From Eubacterium xylanophilum ATCC 35991 (GTDB taxonomy: Bacteria > Bacillota > Clostridia > Lachnospirales > Lachnospiraceae): DNA of 59,586 bases. Shown in pieces: positions 36,666 through 44,951 of this stretch. The notes beneath the pieces were generated by a model. That model worked only from the letters and a program-made list of their open reading frames with translations. It ran no database searches and was not told the DNA's origin. Position numbers and translations under genes: made by a program. The stretch covers positions 1-59,586 of the forward strand of contig NZ_JAEB01000024.1 in the NCBI RefSeq assembly GCF_000518685.1. Direction: 5' to 3'. Numbering within the stretch: the first letter of the stretch is position 1; every line of letters starts with the position of its first letter.

Positions 36666-37790
36666 CTAATCTACAACTATGATTCGCTTCTTTCTCTCCG
36701 ATTTCTCATGATTCCCTGAAATCATAGAATATAATTCCGAAGCTCTCAAATCCCGCTCAAACTCTACTTTATCCACTGAATCCAAGCTTTCCATGTCCTT
36801 GGCAACTCGTCCGATAATCTGGATTCGACTCCTGTCCTTTGCTCCTGAAAATGGTCCAACAGCATCACTTCGCCGTCCCAAAAGCCTTGCATATCCCGGC
36901 TCTATAGGACTATTTTTCCTGATATCTAACATAATCTGTAGCACACATCTCTTAATCCTCGCCATAGTTAGATTCTTTGTCTTGCATTTATCAAGAAAAT
37001 CCATCAGATTATCCGCATCATACCATACTCGTCGCATGACATTGGCAAGTTCTTCATCAACATCCTTGAATTCCTCAAGCTTGTCAAACTGCTGCCTGAT
37101 AGCTGCCATAATGATATTGCCAAAATGTTCCAATAAAACGCCCTTTTCTCCGTTTATACGCATCTTTTTGCGGATTGCCGTCGCCGAAGGAAATTCATAT
37201 GCATCCAAATCGGTATCCTCGTCATTATATCCCATTCCACGTCTTTTTACAGCAAAAGGACGCATTCTTGTCCCTCTTGCCGCTCTAAAATATTCCATCG
37301 CCAAATTATTATTGGGCGTGAAACTCAGATCTGACTTGGGATTACAACTCTTGTATGCAGCCTCCATCGCCATTGGGTAAGACATTCCGGTTTTCAAAAG
37401 CTTATTTAATGTCAAAACATATTCTTCCGGGTTCTTTTCCAAAAAGAGGCTCGCCTCCTCTAGAGAGTCTATATCCTCGGTCTCGCATCCAAAACAATAA
37501 TAGTCACATCCAAGCCTATCGAGCAATCCAATTCCACCTACTGCAAAATCTCTTGCACTTGACAGGGCATATCTAATAGGCAATTCATATACCTCGTCAG
37601 CACCGTTTTTAAGAGCAATCTCGCAGCGCTTATACTTGTCTATTATTGCTGGTTCTCCACGTTGAACAAAGTCAGGACTCATTACAACGCTGATTCGATC
37701 CGCCTGAACTCGTTCTCTTATTTGTTCTATCAGATACGCATGACCCTGATGAAATGGGTTGAACTCCGCAATTATTCCAGCTTTTATCAT
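36666..37790 (-). CDS. tmcAL: tRNA(Met) cytidine acetate ligase
   Basis: YlbM/TmcAL family enzyme that uses ATP and acetate to acetylate the wobble cytidine of elongator tRNA-Met. The nucleotidyltransferase motif GIIAEFNPFHQGH is at the N-terminus, with VMSPDFVQRGEPAI and FPSATAIRKKM further on. 374 residues, close to family length. I start at 37790, which places the motif immediately after the Met; an ATG 6 codons upstream has a poorly spaced site. Confidence 0.93.
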   Translation of the reverse strand: MIKAGIIAEFNPFHQGHAYLIEQIRERVQADRISVVMSPDFVQRGEPAIIDKYKRCEIALKNGADEVYELPIRYALSSARDFAVGGIGLLDRLGCDYYCFGCETEDIDSLEEASLFLEKNPEEYVLTLNKLLKTGMSYPMAMEAAYKSCNPKSDLSFTPNNNLAMEYFRAARGTRMRPFAVKRRGMGYNDEDTDLDAYEFPSATAIRKKMRINGEKGVLLEHFGNIIMAAIRQQFDKLEEFKDVDEELANVMRRVWYDADNLMDFLDKCKTKNLTMARIKRCVLQIMLDIRKNSPIEPGYARLLGRRSDAVGPFSGAKDRSRIQIIGRVAKDMESLDSVDKVEFERDLRASELYSMISGNHEKSERKKRIIVVD

Positions 37791-37930
37791 AAAACATCTC
37801 GCTTTCATTCTTTCTTATTTCATCGTATCACATTGGAAAATTTTGTCAAGTGAGCATCTAACGGTTGTAAAAACTTATGGAACCAAGCTATAAAACATGA
37901 TATACTCTATGTATAAGGAGGTTTCCAGAT

Positions 37931-38359
37931 ATGAATAATAAGTTTTCATTCATGAGGGATTTATCAACACTTCAAAAAATACTAGTATATGCCAACCTTC
38001 CTATTGGATTGGCTATTCTCTGCTTGTTAAGATGGAATAAGATTAACTTTCATGTAGTACTTTATCTTATTCTCTTTGCCATGGCATATATTATATTTAC
38101 AGCCTTAATGCTTATGAGTATTTATGTTAAGAATAAAAACAACTATAGTGTGATTGATAGTTCACAACAACTAAAACACCATACATCTTGGATTAATATA
38201 CTTCTTGCAATTATCAATATTATATTTATAGTACTTGAGGTTTTTTTCGGGATTTTTGACATAGTAAGCCATAAAATTCTATTCTTTTTATTAGGATTTG
38301 AAGCCATATACTTATTTGTTACTATCATACTATTTGATAATAATAAAACGAAAATTTAG
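37931..38359 (+). CDS. Four-TM membrane protein of unknown function
   Basis: 142 residues, four hydrophobic segments (about 17-35, 42-65, 85-106, 112-134). AAGGAGG precedes the ATG with good spacing. Not recognised. Lower GC than neighbours by eye; it starts an accessory patch that also holds the KilA-N remnant and zeta-toxin pair. Confidence 0.7.
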   Translation: MNNKFSFMRDLSTLQKILVYANLPIGLAILCLLRWNKINFHVVLYLILFAMAYIIFTALMLMSIYVKNKNNYSVIDSSQQLKHHTSWINILLAIINIIFIVLEVFFGIFDIVSHKILFFLLGFEAIYLFVTIILFDNNKTKI

Positions 38360-38383
38360 CTGAGCAACTGCTGTATACGGCGA

Positions 38384-38471
38384 CTGCCGGATAGTGAGGA
38401 AGCTTTGCTTCCGAAAGTAGCCATGTTTGTTGCGGCTACAGAATGGAAATGAGATATCTCATCTTCGGCAG
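38384..38471 (+). other. Cloverleaf-like inverted-repeat element
   Basis: Outer stem CTGCCG (38384-38389) / CGGCAG (38466-38471) encloses three hairpins: GGAAGC-TTT-GCTTCC (38398-38412), GTAGCC/GGCTAC (38417-38439) and the palindrome ATGAGATATCTCAT (38449-38462). It could be a structured RNA or a mobile-element end. It is not a tRNA by its arms. Confidence 0.5.
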
Positions 38472-38495
38472 GAATTATAAACGGAATAGCTTTAA

Positions 38496-38720
38496 TATAT
38501 CGGGATTTGGGAGAAAGTATACAACCCGGATTTATATTATGGCGAATTCGCCATAATTAAAAGTCAGTCGGGTTTGAATAGCTTTAAAATCAGTGTCAAG
38601 GAATTTGTTGCAAGAACGAACGCAATAAGTATTCAGGCAAAAGCCGGCAGATACGGCGGTACATACTCACATAAGGATATTGCATTTGAATTTGCAATGT
38701 GGAAAGGAGTTGTCTTATGA
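38496..38720 (+). pseudogene. KilA-N domain gene remnant
   Basis: The open frame reads YIGIWEKVYNPD, then SGLNSFKISVKEFVARTNAI, then AGRYGGTYSHKDIAFEFAMW, the core of KilA-N DNA-binding proteins of phage-like and accessory origin. It lacks a start codon and N-terminus (a stop at 38493-38495; upstream similarity seems continued in another frame) and ends after AMW, where family members continue. Its TGA overlaps the ATG of the next gene. Confidence 0.8.
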
Positions 38721-38911
38721 CTGTATTAAATGAATTGGATTCGACATGTGGTATATCAGATGATGAATTAACGCAAAGATTTAAAGAGGCAATCAGAATA
38801 GATAAAGAGGTAAGAAAGATAAAAGGATTGCCTGTAGCGAAATACGATGATGAGACTAAAAAGGCATATCTTGAATATCCTGATGGGAGAAGAGAGTATG
38901 TCGGAGAATAA
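38717..38911 (+). CDS. Small protein upstream of zeta-type kinase (putative antitoxin)
   Basis: 64 residues, charged: helical start (ELTQRFKEAIRIDKEV) and a C-terminal KAYLEYPDGRREYVGE. AAAGGAG sits 6 nt before the ATG. Its end overlaps the start of the zeta-like gene by 14 bp, the classic toxin-antitoxin arrangement. The antitoxin role is inferred from position and size; no epsilon-antitoxin similarity is evident. Confidence 0.75.
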   Translation: MTVLNELDSTCGISDDELTQRFKEAIRIDKEVRKIKGLPVAKYDDETKKAYLEYPDGRREYVGE

Positions 38912-39482
38912 TGCTGTAAAGCTGCCGGAAGTAATTGTGTTTGCAGGACCTAACGGAAGTGGAAAAACAACGATTACCGGAATGGCGAAAACGATCGGTG
39001 AATATATAAATGCCGATGACATAAAAAGAACTACTTTATGCACTGATATTGAAGCGGCCCAAAAAGCTGAAGAACTGCGTGAAAAGATGGTTTCAGAGAA
39101 AAAAGATTTTACTTTTGAAACGGTCCTTTCGACAGATAGAAATCTATTGTTGCTAAAAAAAGCAAAAGAACAAGGATATTTTGTGCGGTGTATCTACGTT
39201 CTTACGGCTAATGCAGATATAAATGTTGCAAGGGTAAGTGCAAGACAGGCTATTGGTGGACATGGGGTTCCCGAGGATAAGATACGCTCACGTTATCCTA
39301 AGGCTCTTGCTTTGCTTCCTCAACTTATTGAAGTATGTGATATCTTGCATGTGTATGACAACACGAAAGAGCCGTTCAGAATTTTTAAGAAGAGAAAGGA
39401 TATTTATTTTCATTGGGAAAATAAGTATTGGGACTTTGATAAAATATCAAATCTCACCGGAATAAACGAATATGAAAATTGA
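38898..39482 (+). CDS. Zeta-toxin-like P-loop kinase
   Basis: 194 residues. Walker A GPNGSGKTTITG near residue 16, then INADDIKR, FETVLSTDRN and an Arg-containing helical region (EDKIRSRYPKALALLP), the order seen in zeta/PezT kinases that phosphorylate UDP-N-acetylglucosamine and arrest wall synthesis. The start follows GGGAGAAGAG. Encoded after a small overlapping gene; may act as a toxin, or as a related non-toxic kinase. Confidence 0.88.
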   Translation: MSENNAVKLPEVIVFAGPNGSGKTTITGMAKTIGEYINADDIKRTTLCTDIEAAQKAEELREKMVSEKKDFTFETVLSTDRNLLLLKKAKEQGYFVRCIYVLTANADINVARVSARQAIGGHGVPEDKIRSRYPKALALLPQLIEVCDILHVYDNTKEPFRIFKKRKDIYFHWENKYWDFDKISNLTGINEYEN

Positions 39483-39587
39483 GATTAATATCTCTTAGGC
39501 GGCAATAGATAAAGGTATGCCTATAAAACAATTCTTATAACAACTAAAATGATTAATTATGATTCTACGTTAGAGGCTGTACAATAA

Positions 39588-39619
39588 ACCAGAGTGCGAA
39601 TAATCGCACTCTGGTTTTT
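39588..39619 (+). terminator. Terminator of putative antitoxin/zeta unit
   Basis: ACCAGAGTGCGA (39588-39599) pairs perfectly with TCGCACTCTGGT (39604-39615), followed by T run. It may also stop minus-strand transcripts from the 39656 gene. Confidence 0.92.
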
Positions 39620-39655
39620 AGCATCATTTTTCTTCTATTTCACTCCAACCTAATA

Positions 39656-42529
39656 TTATTTTGCAGTCAGTGTTTGAGTAGTGGCACCACTCGAATTATA
39701 GCTTGTATATCTGTAATCTCTCGCAACGTCTGTCTTTACCGGATCTCCATCGATCGTTCCTCCTACACATAATTTGTAGCTGCCATTAGAAGTCAATTCC
39801 GGTGATGAATATAATACATAATTTCCAGCCTTTGGAGACTTAAATGCAACAAGCAAATTATCCGATGAATCCATAATCGCTACAGGTGTGCCGGCTGACA
39901 TAGAAACAGCACTTGAATTTCCTCCACCATTCTGTCCCGGTCTGCCACCAAATCCACCGAATCCACCTGATGATCCCGAGGTTGCTAGATATGTTTGACT
40001 TCCGTTAGATGGTGTTATTACCATTCCACTTGCCCCTGTTGCCAGCACAGTTGCACCCTCACCAATTTGGAAAGTGCAATTGCCTTCACCTATATCCAGC
40101 GGAGCATTTCCATTGGAATTTGCGCCATAAACTATTGTCGTTCCCCCCATCAGATACAATGATCCATTGCAATCAATACCATCTCCATCTGCCGAAAAAG
40201 TTGAAGTAGTAGTGCTTCCATCTTTCGTCTTAAGGCTAAAGCTATGGGTTGTATCATCTGCTATTTCAACGTTAACATATCCACTTAGCACTGTCATCTT
40301 GTTTCCTGAAGATGCCGTTGTAGTCTTGGTATATTTTTCTTCACTTTCGTCTTCATATACATATGTAACATTTACTTTCTTTGCAGCATTGATTCCATCA
40401 TCATTACTGTATACTGTCAGGGTTGGTTCCCCTGCAGTTTTATCCTCTGAACCAACGGTAATAACCCCTGACTCAACTCCTTCGTAAGCCTGCTCGACTT
40501 TAACAACCGCATTACCTGTAATCTCAAGTTCCTCAACTGCGGATATTCCGTCATCTGACGCATACACAGTCGTCTCACCACCTATGATTTTCATGGTATT
40601 CTGACTCTTGATTCCATCATCGGGTGCCCCGATAATCACCTGTCCGTCATATGCCGCTGATAAGTTTCCGGAGCTAGAGCCGCCAAACATACCGCCGCCA
40701 CCATTATACTTAATTCCTGCTCCTGTAGTATCGACCTTTATTCTTCCTCCAGCAATTATTATTCCTCCTGAAGCTTCATCAGAATACTGCTGTCCTGCAA
40801 CATTGTCACTGCCTTCTTCCACACTCTTATAGGAATAAGTGCAGGCTTTTGTTCCCGCCTTGATTCCCTTGTGGCTTCCAGTGTCAACATTAATCGTCTC
40901 GACCTTGGTCTCAGATCCCATTCCTCCGGAACCTGTCAAAGTATTGTACTTGCCGGTGCCTAGACTACTATTGTAGTAATTTGTTCCGGCATCCTCAAAG
41001 TGCGTCTTTATGTCAATATCAGTCTCATTTCCTGATATATATACCCATTCTCCCTGTATTCCATCTCCATAACAATTATCAATATTTAATGTTCCGCCAC
41101 TGATATTTACGTCATAATTCTTTGCCTGAATGCCGTCTCCACCGCACTTCAGAACATTTATCTTTCCGCTATTAATCTTGATATTTCCGTTCTTTGACTT
41201 GATACCACAGTTGCCCGCTTCAAGATTTGTCTTTCCTCCGCAGATGGACACTCCACCAACTACATTTCCCGCATCATCCACGTAACCAGTTCCTTTTAGG
41301 CAGTCCCCGTTCACATTTATCTCAAGATTTCCGCTTTGAATTACAAGCTCTCCCTTTGAGCTAATTCCATCAGTCGGATCATTTTCACCATAATCCACAT
41401 CCACTGGCATAGAATCTTTGATTATGAGAGATGCATCTTCACTTGCTGCCATAACCACCAGCTTGGCATCGCTATCCTTGGCACATATGATCGCCGACGC
41501 AGGGCTCTTGCTGTAGGCACCATATCCTGTGAGTTCCGTTGTTCCGGCCAAAGATATATTCACATTCTTAGTCCCCTTTTTGGCAGTTATAATCGCATCA
41601 TCCCCGGAAAACTCGCTGTTATCAACGTACAAATCCTGCAAAATCAAGTTGACCGGTTCCTCTATATCCTTGGCAATATCGACAATGAAGTTTGTGAGTG
41701 GCGCGCTTTTACTTCCGCCCTCCAAGGAAAATGTTCCGCCCCCGGTGATTGCAACTGTCGTCACACCATCCTCCTCAGAAACCGCCACCTTATCACTGCC
41801 ATTTTCTGATACAGTCGACTGATTTTGGGAGAGTTTGATTCCGACTGTATTTTCATCATATTTGATAGGCGCCACCGTCTCTATTGGCGCTGCCGTTGGT
41901 GCATCCGATGGTGGTACCAATACTGCCGCCTCTGTCTCTTTTGGTGATATTGTAGCTACCACCGCTGTCGCCTTCGGCGTGCTTGTCACTGCTGCCTCTG
42001 TCGCCGCCGGCTCGCTTGTCACTGCTATCTCTGTCGCTGTTGGTGCGTTCGTCTCCGCTACCGGTGTCGCTGTTGGCACGCTCGTCTCTGCTGAAGTTGT
42101 CGCTGTCGGTGCGCTCGTCACTTCTGCCGTTTCCGTTTCTTTACTTGAGACTTGCTCCTCGGATATTTTATACTTATACTTCTTAATCTTCTTCTTCGCA
42201 GCACTGGATTTCAAATATTTTTTTGTAACCTTCTTACTGCTCTTTACCGACAAAACTTTGAGTGTCGAAGTCTTCTTAAAGGTAAATGTTTTTGATTTCT
42301 TACTTTTTAAAACTTTCTTTACCTTCATCTTCGAACTAGTTGAATAGTAAACTTTGTAACCCTTTTTTGCCTTTAGTTTTACTTTAATAGTTCCTCTGTA
42401 GGTGCCAGCTTTTTTTGAAATACTGTACCCTTTCCCCTTTACCGCAGCGCTTGCCTGACCATGATTTGAAGGCACCACCGACGTTACCAAGGCTGCCACC
42501 ACCATACCCGCTATGATTTTTTTATTCAT
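39656..42529 (-). CDS. Secreted Cthe_2159-like carbohydrate-binding beta-helix protein
   Basis: 957 residues. Signal peptide, a Lys-rich Ig/chitobiase-C-like domain (about 35-125), a Thr/Ala/Pro linker of imperfect ~15-residue repeats (about 130-220), then a large parallel beta-helix. The helix motifs are repeated GGDGIQAKN, GDGIQGEW, NDDGINAAKK and GGxTxVYASDDGISA turns, typical of Cthe_2159-type polysaccharide-binding proteins. A C-terminal Gly/Ser stretch includes GGFGGFGGRPGQNGGG. No catalytic site is recognised. The start at 42529 is set by AAGGATG; the ATG at 42538 is too close to it. Confidence 0.85.
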   Translation of the reverse strand: MNKKIIAGMVVAALVTSVVPSNHGQASAAVKGKGYSISKKAGTYRGTIKVKLKAKKGYKVYYSTSSKMKVKKVLKSKKSKTFTFKKTSTLKVLSVKSSKKVTKKYLKSSAAKKKIKKYKYKISEEQVSSKETETAEVTSAPTATTSAETSVPTATPVAETNAPTATEIAVTSEPAATEAAVTSTPKATAVVATISPKETEAAVLVPPSDAPTAAPIETVAPIKYDENTVGIKLSQNQSTVSENGSDKVAVSEEDGVTTVAITGGGTFSLEGGSKSAPLTNFIVDIAKDIEEPVNLILQDLYVDNSEFSGDDAIITAKKGTKNVNISLAGTTELTGYGAYSKSPASAIICAKDSDAKLVVMAASEDASLIIKDSMPVDVDYGENDPTDGISSKGELVIQSGNLEINVNGDCLKGTGYVDDAGNVVGGVSICGGKTNLEAGNCGIKSKNGNIKINSGKINVLKCGGDGIQAKNYDVNISGGTLNIDNCYGDGIQGEWVYISGNETDIDIKTHFEDAGTNYYNSSLGTGKYNTLTGSGGMGSETKVETINVDTGSHKGIKAGTKACTYSYKSVEEGSDNVAGQQYSDEASGGIIIAGGRIKVDTTGAGIKYNGGGGMFGGSSSGNLSAAYDGQVIIGAPDDGIKSQNTMKIIGGETTVYASDDGISAVEELEITGNAVVKVEQAYEGVESGVITVGSEDKTAGEPTLTVYSNDDGINAAKKVNVTYVYEDESEEKYTKTTTASSGNKMTVLSGYVNVEIADDTTHSFSLKTKDGSTTTSTFSADGDGIDCNGSLYLMGGTTIVYGANSNGNAPLDIGEGNCTFQIGEGATVLATGASGMVITPSNGSQTYLATSGSSGGFGGFGGRPGQNGGGNSSAVSMSAGTPVAIMDSSDNLLVAFKSPKAGNYVLYSSPELTSNGSYKLCVGGTIDGDPVKTDVARDYRYTSYNSSGATTQTLTAK

Positions 42530-42602
42530 ATTAATCATCCTTTCTTTTGTTGTTGAATTGAATAAATAATATCACAGCTTCCTTAAAAGAAACTTAAATA
42601 AT

Positions 42603-42644
42603 GTCTTACGACTGCAAGGAGTAAGACCAGCAGTATACGTTTCC
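42603..42644. repeat. Diverged inverted copy of the 49-bp hairpin repeat
   Basis: Read on the minus strand it matches GGAAACGxATACTGCTGGTC and the GTAAGAC end of the 44845 copy, with a changed hairpin loop (CCTTGCAGT for ACGTCGTT). Confidence 0.8.
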
Positions 42645-42662
42645 TTTTTTTATTGCTATTTT

Positions 42663-42693
42663 AAAAAGGGATGTCACACAAGTGCGACATCCC
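42663..42693 (-). terminator. Terminator of GLUG-protein gene
   Basis: GGGATGTC (42668-42675) pairs with GACATCCC (42686-42693), inner CAC/GTG pair, five T following on the minus strand. Confidence 0.93.
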
Positions 42694-42717
42694 TCACATC
42701 CTTATCAATCAATCCTA

Positions 42718-44010
42718 TTATTCGTCACTGCCTTCGCCGGTTTTTCTTTTCTTTACTATGAATACTCCCGCTACAATTGCTATACATACAAGACCTCCAA
42801 TCACTATTAAGATTGTTAACTGTTTCTGGTTCTTTGGTGGCACTGCAATTGTTCCCGTCATATTCTTGCCCTCGTTCTTGGTTTCTTTGTTCTCGCTCAA
42901 GCCAACCTTTGCATCCTGATTAGACTCTGACTCTCCTGAAATCTTTTCTTCGAAGTCAGAATTTTGATCATCGCGCCTATCCTGTAACTTATCCTCATCC
43001 ACCTCAGATTTGTCAGAACTGTTTTCTTTGATATCAGACTTTTTCTCTGAGACTTCTTTTTTGTCATCAGCTTTCTCGTTATCTTTAACTTCCTCTGTCT
43101 GCTTCTCTTCAGCATTCTCTCTGATGTCTTCTTGCTCTATCTCTCCAAACCTTTTCTCTTGCTTAGCTGTCTGAACATTAAATCCGCTAACTTCTCCGGT
43201 AGTTTCTTGGTGCTCGCAGTATATATATCCAAAATTTTGCACACCCTTTGTGGCTCCATAATACATTAAACCACATACTCCACCCGTAAATTTATCACCG
43301 GCTATTGTTCCACAATTGACACAATGTTGTATAAATGGCACACCATTTTTCTTAAAAAATCCTTTTGTTTCACCATACTGATCATAAACTACACCAGTGA
43401 TTCCACCTACGTATTTTTTTCCGATGACAAATGAACTGTATTGATACTTATCGGAATTGTCAAACCAGCAATTGAAAAACAAACTATCGTAAGAAAATCC
43501 AGCGATTCCACCCACGTAATCCTTACCTCTGATAAAACTGTCGGCTACATCAAGATTGTAAATCTCAGCATTACATGTAGCGCCAAACAATCCGACCTGG
43601 CTCATATCTTTATCGTCCACGTAAACTCCCCGAATAGTATGATTATTTCCCTTGAAGACTCCACCATAAAATACAAATTGATCCCCTTTTGACCAGCCGA
43701 TCGGCTCCCACTTCTTAAGGTCATTCCTATTTACTTTGGCACCTGATGACGTTTGAAACGTTGGATCAATATTGTCATCAATAGAAGTAACATTTACATC
43801 ATTCAAAACGATATCATCCGTCAGCTCTGCACATATGTCACAAATCGAATTTTTCTTAGAGTTGTTGACTATATCTCTAAATTTTATCAATTCTTCCGCA
43901 TTACTGATCTGATATGGTTCTTCATATGTTCCCTTTCCCTTAAGTCCCACATCCGCACCTGCTACTTGTGGAACTAGCATTGTGATACATAATAAAATCA
44001 AATATATCAT
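42718..44010 (-). CDS. Secreted, membrane-anchored GLUG-motif protein
   Basis: 430 residues. Signal peptide (MIYLILLCITMLVPQVAGA), an ectodomain with GLUG-type repeats (GTYEEPYQISNAEELIKF, MSQVGLFGATCNAEIYNL, DYVGGIAGFS, KYVGGITGVV, KFTGGVCGLM), a long Glu/Lys/Asp-rich stalk (about 290-380), then a single TM and short basic tail (VFIVKKRK). It would stand off the membrane on the charged stalk as a surface adhesin or binder. The start at 44010 has GGGGG upstream with 8-nt spacing. Confidence 0.82.
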   Translation of the reverse strand: MIYLILLCITMLVPQVAGADVGLKGKGTYEEPYQISNAEELIKFRDIVNNSKKNSICDICAELTDDIVLNDVNVTSIDDNIDPTFQTSSGAKVNRNDLKKWEPIGWSKGDQFVFYGGVFKGNNHTIRGVYVDDKDMSQVGLFGATCNAEIYNLDVADSFIRGKDYVGGIAGFSYDSLFFNCWFDNSDKYQYSSFVIGKKYVGGITGVVYDQYGETKGFFKKNGVPFIQHCVNCGTIAGDKFTGGVCGLMYYGATKGVQNFGYIYCEHQETTGEVSGFNVQTAKQEKRFGEIEQEDIRENAEEKQTEEVKDNEKADDKKEVSEKKSDIKENSSDKSEVDEDKLQDRRDDQNSDFEEKISGESESNQDAKVGLSENKETKNEGKNMTGTIAVPPKNQKQLTILIVIGGLVCIAIVAGVFIVKKRKTGEGSDE

Positions 44011-44062
44011 TGTCTCAACCCCCTTTTTCATATTTTTTCATTACCTTAACCATTATTCCATC

Positions 44063-44785
44063 CTATAGAGTCGCTAACGCCGCTTCCATAGTCATCCCGG
44101 CAAACTCCTGTGCCCGAATTATTCGACCTGACTTCTTATCATCTGCAAATACACCTAATACAATTCCCGGAATAACACTTTCAGGGGCATTAGGAGCATT
44201 GGGGCCGCCAAGATCCGTGCGACACCATCCCGGATCAACCAGATTCAACATCACATCCGAACCATCAACCTTTGTAGCAAGATCGATGGTTATCTTATCA
44301 AGTGCAGCTTTACTGGCAGAGTAGCCCGCCTGGTAAACATCATATTCTATGCCACTAGTGGTATTGACAATTCTTCCAGACCCTCTCTCCATCATTTTAG
44401 GCATAAAATGATAACAGATCATAGCTGGCGCAATCGTATTTACATTAAAACTAATTGTATAATCTTCTACCGGAGTTTGAAAATATTCCGTTCTATAGGC
44501 TATTTGGAGTCCTGCATTATTCAATACAATATCTATTTGCAAGCCCAATGCATCTATTTCTTCGAGCATAGCAGATACCTGCTCTGGATAATTTAGATCT
44601 GCTGCCACAGCGTAAACCTTTACTCCAAGCTGCTCCAACTCCTCCACAACTTTCTCGGTATGACTCTTATCCCTACTGTGAAGAATCAGATTACACCCCT
44701 GCTCTGCCATATACTTAGCCGCCAAGTATCCCAATCCCCTTGCAGCACCTGTTATAAAACACCATTTATCTTTTACATTATACAT
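44063..44785 (-). CDS. Short-chain dehydrogenase/reductase
   Basis: 240 residues. NAD(P)-binding GAARGLGYLAAKYM, strand/turn LNNAGLQ, catalytic Ser in NTTSGIEYD, and YSASKAA with the Tyr-x3-Lys pair. Substrate unknown. GAGGAG before the ATG. A GC-rich 11-bp hairpin (44807-44842) and two 49-bp repeats separate it from pgi. Confidence 0.93.
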   Translation of the reverse strand: MYNVKDKWCFITGAARGLGYLAAKYMAEQGCNLILHSRDKSHTEKVVEELEQLGVKVYAVAADLNYPEQVSAMLEEIDALGLQIDIVLNNAGLQIAYRTEYFQTPVEDYTISFNVNTIAPAMICYHFMPKMMERGSGRIVNTTSGIEYDVYQAGYSASKAALDKITIDLATKVDGSDVMLNLVDPGWCRTDLGGPNAPNAPESVIPGIVLGVFADDKKSGRIIRAQEFAGMTMEAALATL

Positions 44786-44806
44786 TTTCTTCTCCTCTTA
44801 CATAAA

Positions 44807-44842
44807 GCGCGCGTAGTACCAAACTTCCATGACTACGCGCGC
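44807..44842 (-). terminator. GC-rich hairpin after pgi (terminator or attenuator)
   Basis: GCGCGCGTAGT and ACTACGCGCGC pair perfectly over 11 bp with a 14-nt loop, followed by only TTTATG on the minus strand. It may end the pgi transcript or attenuate into the SDR gene. Confidence 0.6.
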
Positions 44843-44844
44843 CT

Positions 44845-44943
44845 AATAGGAAACGCATACTGCTGGTCTTACTCACGTCGTTCGTAAGACAATTAATAGG
44901 AATCGCATATTGCTGGTCTTACTCACGTCGTTCGTAAGACAAT
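44845..44943. repeat. 49-bp hairpin repeat, two tandem copies
   Basis: Units at 44845-44894 and 44895-44943 (AATAGGAAxCGCATAxTGCTG...) nearly match the three units at 29453, in the same plus-strand orientation. Confidence 0.93.
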
Positions 44944-44951
44944 AAACGCAT

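Noticed and set aside
38384-38471. tRNA gene or group II intron domain V
   Set aside because: Arm lengths do not fit a tRNA and the conserved domain V bases are absent.
41835-42347. Plus-strand 170-codon frame
   Set aside because: Antisense shadow of the Thr/Ala/Pro linker of the Cthe_2159-like protein.
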